DNA from: Aselliscus stoliczkanus
Taxonomy: Eukaryota > Chordata > Mammalia > Chiroptera > Hipposideridae
Direction of reading: 5' to 3'
Length of the DNA stretch: 64,000 nt
Assembly: GCA_033961575.1 (NCBI GenBank)
Contig: CM066727.1
Span: 150,025,434-150,089,433, forward strand
The position numbers and the translations under genes are program-made. The notes beneath the pieces are model-generated. The model searched no databases. It was not told the DNA's origin and saw only the letters and a program-made list of their open reading frames with translations. Below are positions 62,574 to 64,000 of this stretch, piece by piece. Position 1 is the first letter of the stretch, and every line of letters begins with the position of its first letter.

Positions 62574-62859
62574 GCGAAGCTCGCGGGCTCTTGGCCTCAC
62601 GCTTTAGCCGCTGGGGGACGCTCTCCGCTCAGTTCTTATTCAATCCTGTTACTCGGTTTAAGATTGAGAAACCGAGGACTTGGGGGAAACAGAGCCGTTT
62701 GTTAATTCCTCCTTCCGGTATGGAGGAAAACCCACAATGAGAGGCCATGGACAAGTGCGTTGGAGCTGGAGCTGTTTCTCATTCGTCTTTTTATTCCTGA
62801 ATCCTGTTAGCACAGTGCCGGACTGTAATAAGTAAGCGCTTTATAAATATTAACTAATT

Positions 62860-62984
62860 GGGGGCCGGCCGAGTGGCACGGTGGTTAAGAGCTGGCTTGG
62901 GACGCCAGCGGCCCGGGTTCGGATCCCACACATGAGGGCCAGTGACACTGCCCTTAAAATTAAAAAAATATATATATATATATT
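62860..62984 (+). mobile_element. tRNA-SINE, form A, with (TA)n
   Basis: Complete copy with intact B box gggttcggatcccaca; the tail runs into a short (TA)n tract. Confidence 0.93.
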
Positions 62985-63645
62985 TAACCCTTAACAAGTC
63001 TATAAGGTAGGCACTATTTTTATCCTCACTTTACAGATTGAAAAAATGAGGTGTACTGTAGAGAGGTTAAGACAGAGGAAGGCAGCAGCCATAGCAGCAG
63101 CAGAAGCGGTAGCAAGCCCAGCAGCTGAGACACCGCAGCTTCAAGATGTACCATCCTGCCTGCTGGATCGTCTTCTCCGCGACAGCCACCCTGCTATTCA
63201 TCCCAGAAAGAGGAAGGACACCAGGAATTGGGCCACTTCTTCCCAACTTTACCACGTCAGACTAAGGTGCACATTCCCGACTGTTTTCTTGGGACAATTA
63301 AAAAGGGAAGCAACACTGAGAGCAAACTGAAGAATTATTTTAAGCAATTGTAGAGAGAAGAAATGAGTTAATGAAACCCTGCCAAAAACCTTGTTGGAGT
63401 TTGATTTTCCTAGGTGACAACATTCACTAGATGTGAAGAAACCCCCAAATTGAATTTAGTATATAACCCAGAAATAGAATATGCAGGAATCACAAGACTG
63501 AAGCTGAGGCTTCTGGAAACCAGGTAGCCTCACAAACAAAGCTGGGTTTAAATAAAAATAAAATAATTCATACTACAAAAAAGAAAAAAAAGAAAAAAAG
63601 AATGAGGTTGGCTAAAGTCACTGAGCTAGTAAGAGATGTACTATG
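62985..63645 (+). mobile_element. MIR split by an insertion
   Basis: Left part about 62990-63072 (tatcctcactttacagattg ... gagaggttaag) and right part about 63605-63640 (aaagtcactgagctagtaag) are consecutive pieces of one MIR; the sequence between is foreign. Confidence 0.7.
63073..63602 (+). pseudogene. Probable processed retrocopy of an unidentified mRNA
   Basis: The ~530-bp insert in the MIR begins GC-rich (ggcagcagccatagcagcag), carries AATAAA signals near 63551-63562 and ends in an A-rich tail (63575-63600), all consistent with a processed transcript. A frame from an ATG at about 63144 reads MYHPACWIVFSATATLLFIP, a hydrophobic N terminus, but stops appear soon after and I do not recognise the parent. 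Target duplication is weak (gaggtt on both sides), so it is old. Confidence 0.55.
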
Positions 63646-63770
63646 CTGCCTCTCACCTAAGAAACAAATGGATGGAGGCATATAGCCTGGACCAATGACT
63701 AAAACAATTTTGACTCAGCCCATTATAGAAATACATTTTACATGGTACTCAATACGTATGCAAACACAAA

Positions 63771-63799
63771 TACACACACACACACACACACACACACAG
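63771..63799. repeat. (CA)n microsatellite
   Basis: About thirteen CA units. Confidence 0.95.
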
Positions 63800-63957
63800 C
63801 TGAAACACAAACTTCATGAAACAATACTTATACCCTTATGACATAAGGTGCACTTGTATGTTCAGTTTTCTATTTTATTGTAATAAATGCTGATCAAGTC
63901 TCACTGAAGTGATTTCACCACTTGTTGATGAGTCTGACCCCCAACTGAAACGCACTT

Positions 63958-64000
63958 CTTTTTTTTTTTTAAAGATTTTATTGGGGAATTGGGGAAGGGG
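63958..64000 (-). mobile_element. tRNA-SINE, form C or D, cut by the window edge
   Basis: Only the reversed tail is visible: poly(T), aaagattttattggggaatt. Confidence 0.85.

Noticed and set aside
63046..63330. 94-aa plus-strand frame as a gene
   Set aside because: It starts in the MIR and runs into the probable retrocopy in a frame different from the ATG-led hydrophobic frame; no family recognised.

Overview
The window is a piece of mammalian nuclear genome carrying three conserved protein-coding genes, all read on the minus strand: PA2G4 (EBP1; coding span 1080-8180), ERBB3 (HER3; coding span 10511-28344) and RPS26 (coding span 60271-62172). In the direction of transcription the order is RPS26, ERBB3, PA2G4, which matches human 12q13.2. 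I rebuilt every coding exon by hand from splice sites and reading frame. The lengths close exactly: 13 exons give 394 aa for PA2G4, 28 exons give 1339 aa for ERBB3, and 4 exons give 115 aa for RPS26. All three look intact and functional.

The lineage-specific DNA is dominated by tRNA-derived SINEs that share a GGCCGGCCGAGTGGC head, with A-box and B-box promoters. They occur as a ~100 bp form (called A here), a ~150 bp form ending in GGATGGCTCAGCT (B), a ~440 bp form ending in AATAAAATCTTT (C), and composite forms with several tRNA-like units (D). I know this style of repeat from yinpterochiropteran bats (horseshoe bats and relatives), so a bat is the likely source; this is recalled, not searched. 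Older layers (MIR, L2, L1, HAL1, an MLT1-like LTR, ERVL-like pol, an RPL21 processed pseudogene) are general mammalian.

Layout: 1-8.4 kb PA2G4 with a CpG-island promoter at about 7.6-8.9 kb; 8.9-9.37 kb a very short spacer; 9.37-28.6 kb ERBB3, with a solo class-II-like LTR and a hAT element in intron 10 and a CpG island at 28.0-29.5 kb; 28.9-60.2 kb a gene-poor interval filled with nested SINEs over old LINEs; 60.2-62.2 kb RPS26 with a TATA/TOP promoter; 62.2-64 kb upstream flank with a conserved-type promoter motif, one SINE, a probable processed retrocopy and the edge of another SINE.

Functionally, ERBB3 is a pseudokinase receptor for neuregulins, and PA2G4 encodes an ERBB3-binding protein. 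Their genes lie head-to-tail with roughly 1 kb between the ERBB3 poly(A) signal and the PA2G4 promoter. I found no new multi-gene system. The most interesting signals are the sense-oriented LTR inside ERBB3, the SINE next to an ERBB3 splice donor, repeated SINE insertion into shared target sites, and the multi-unit SINE architecture.
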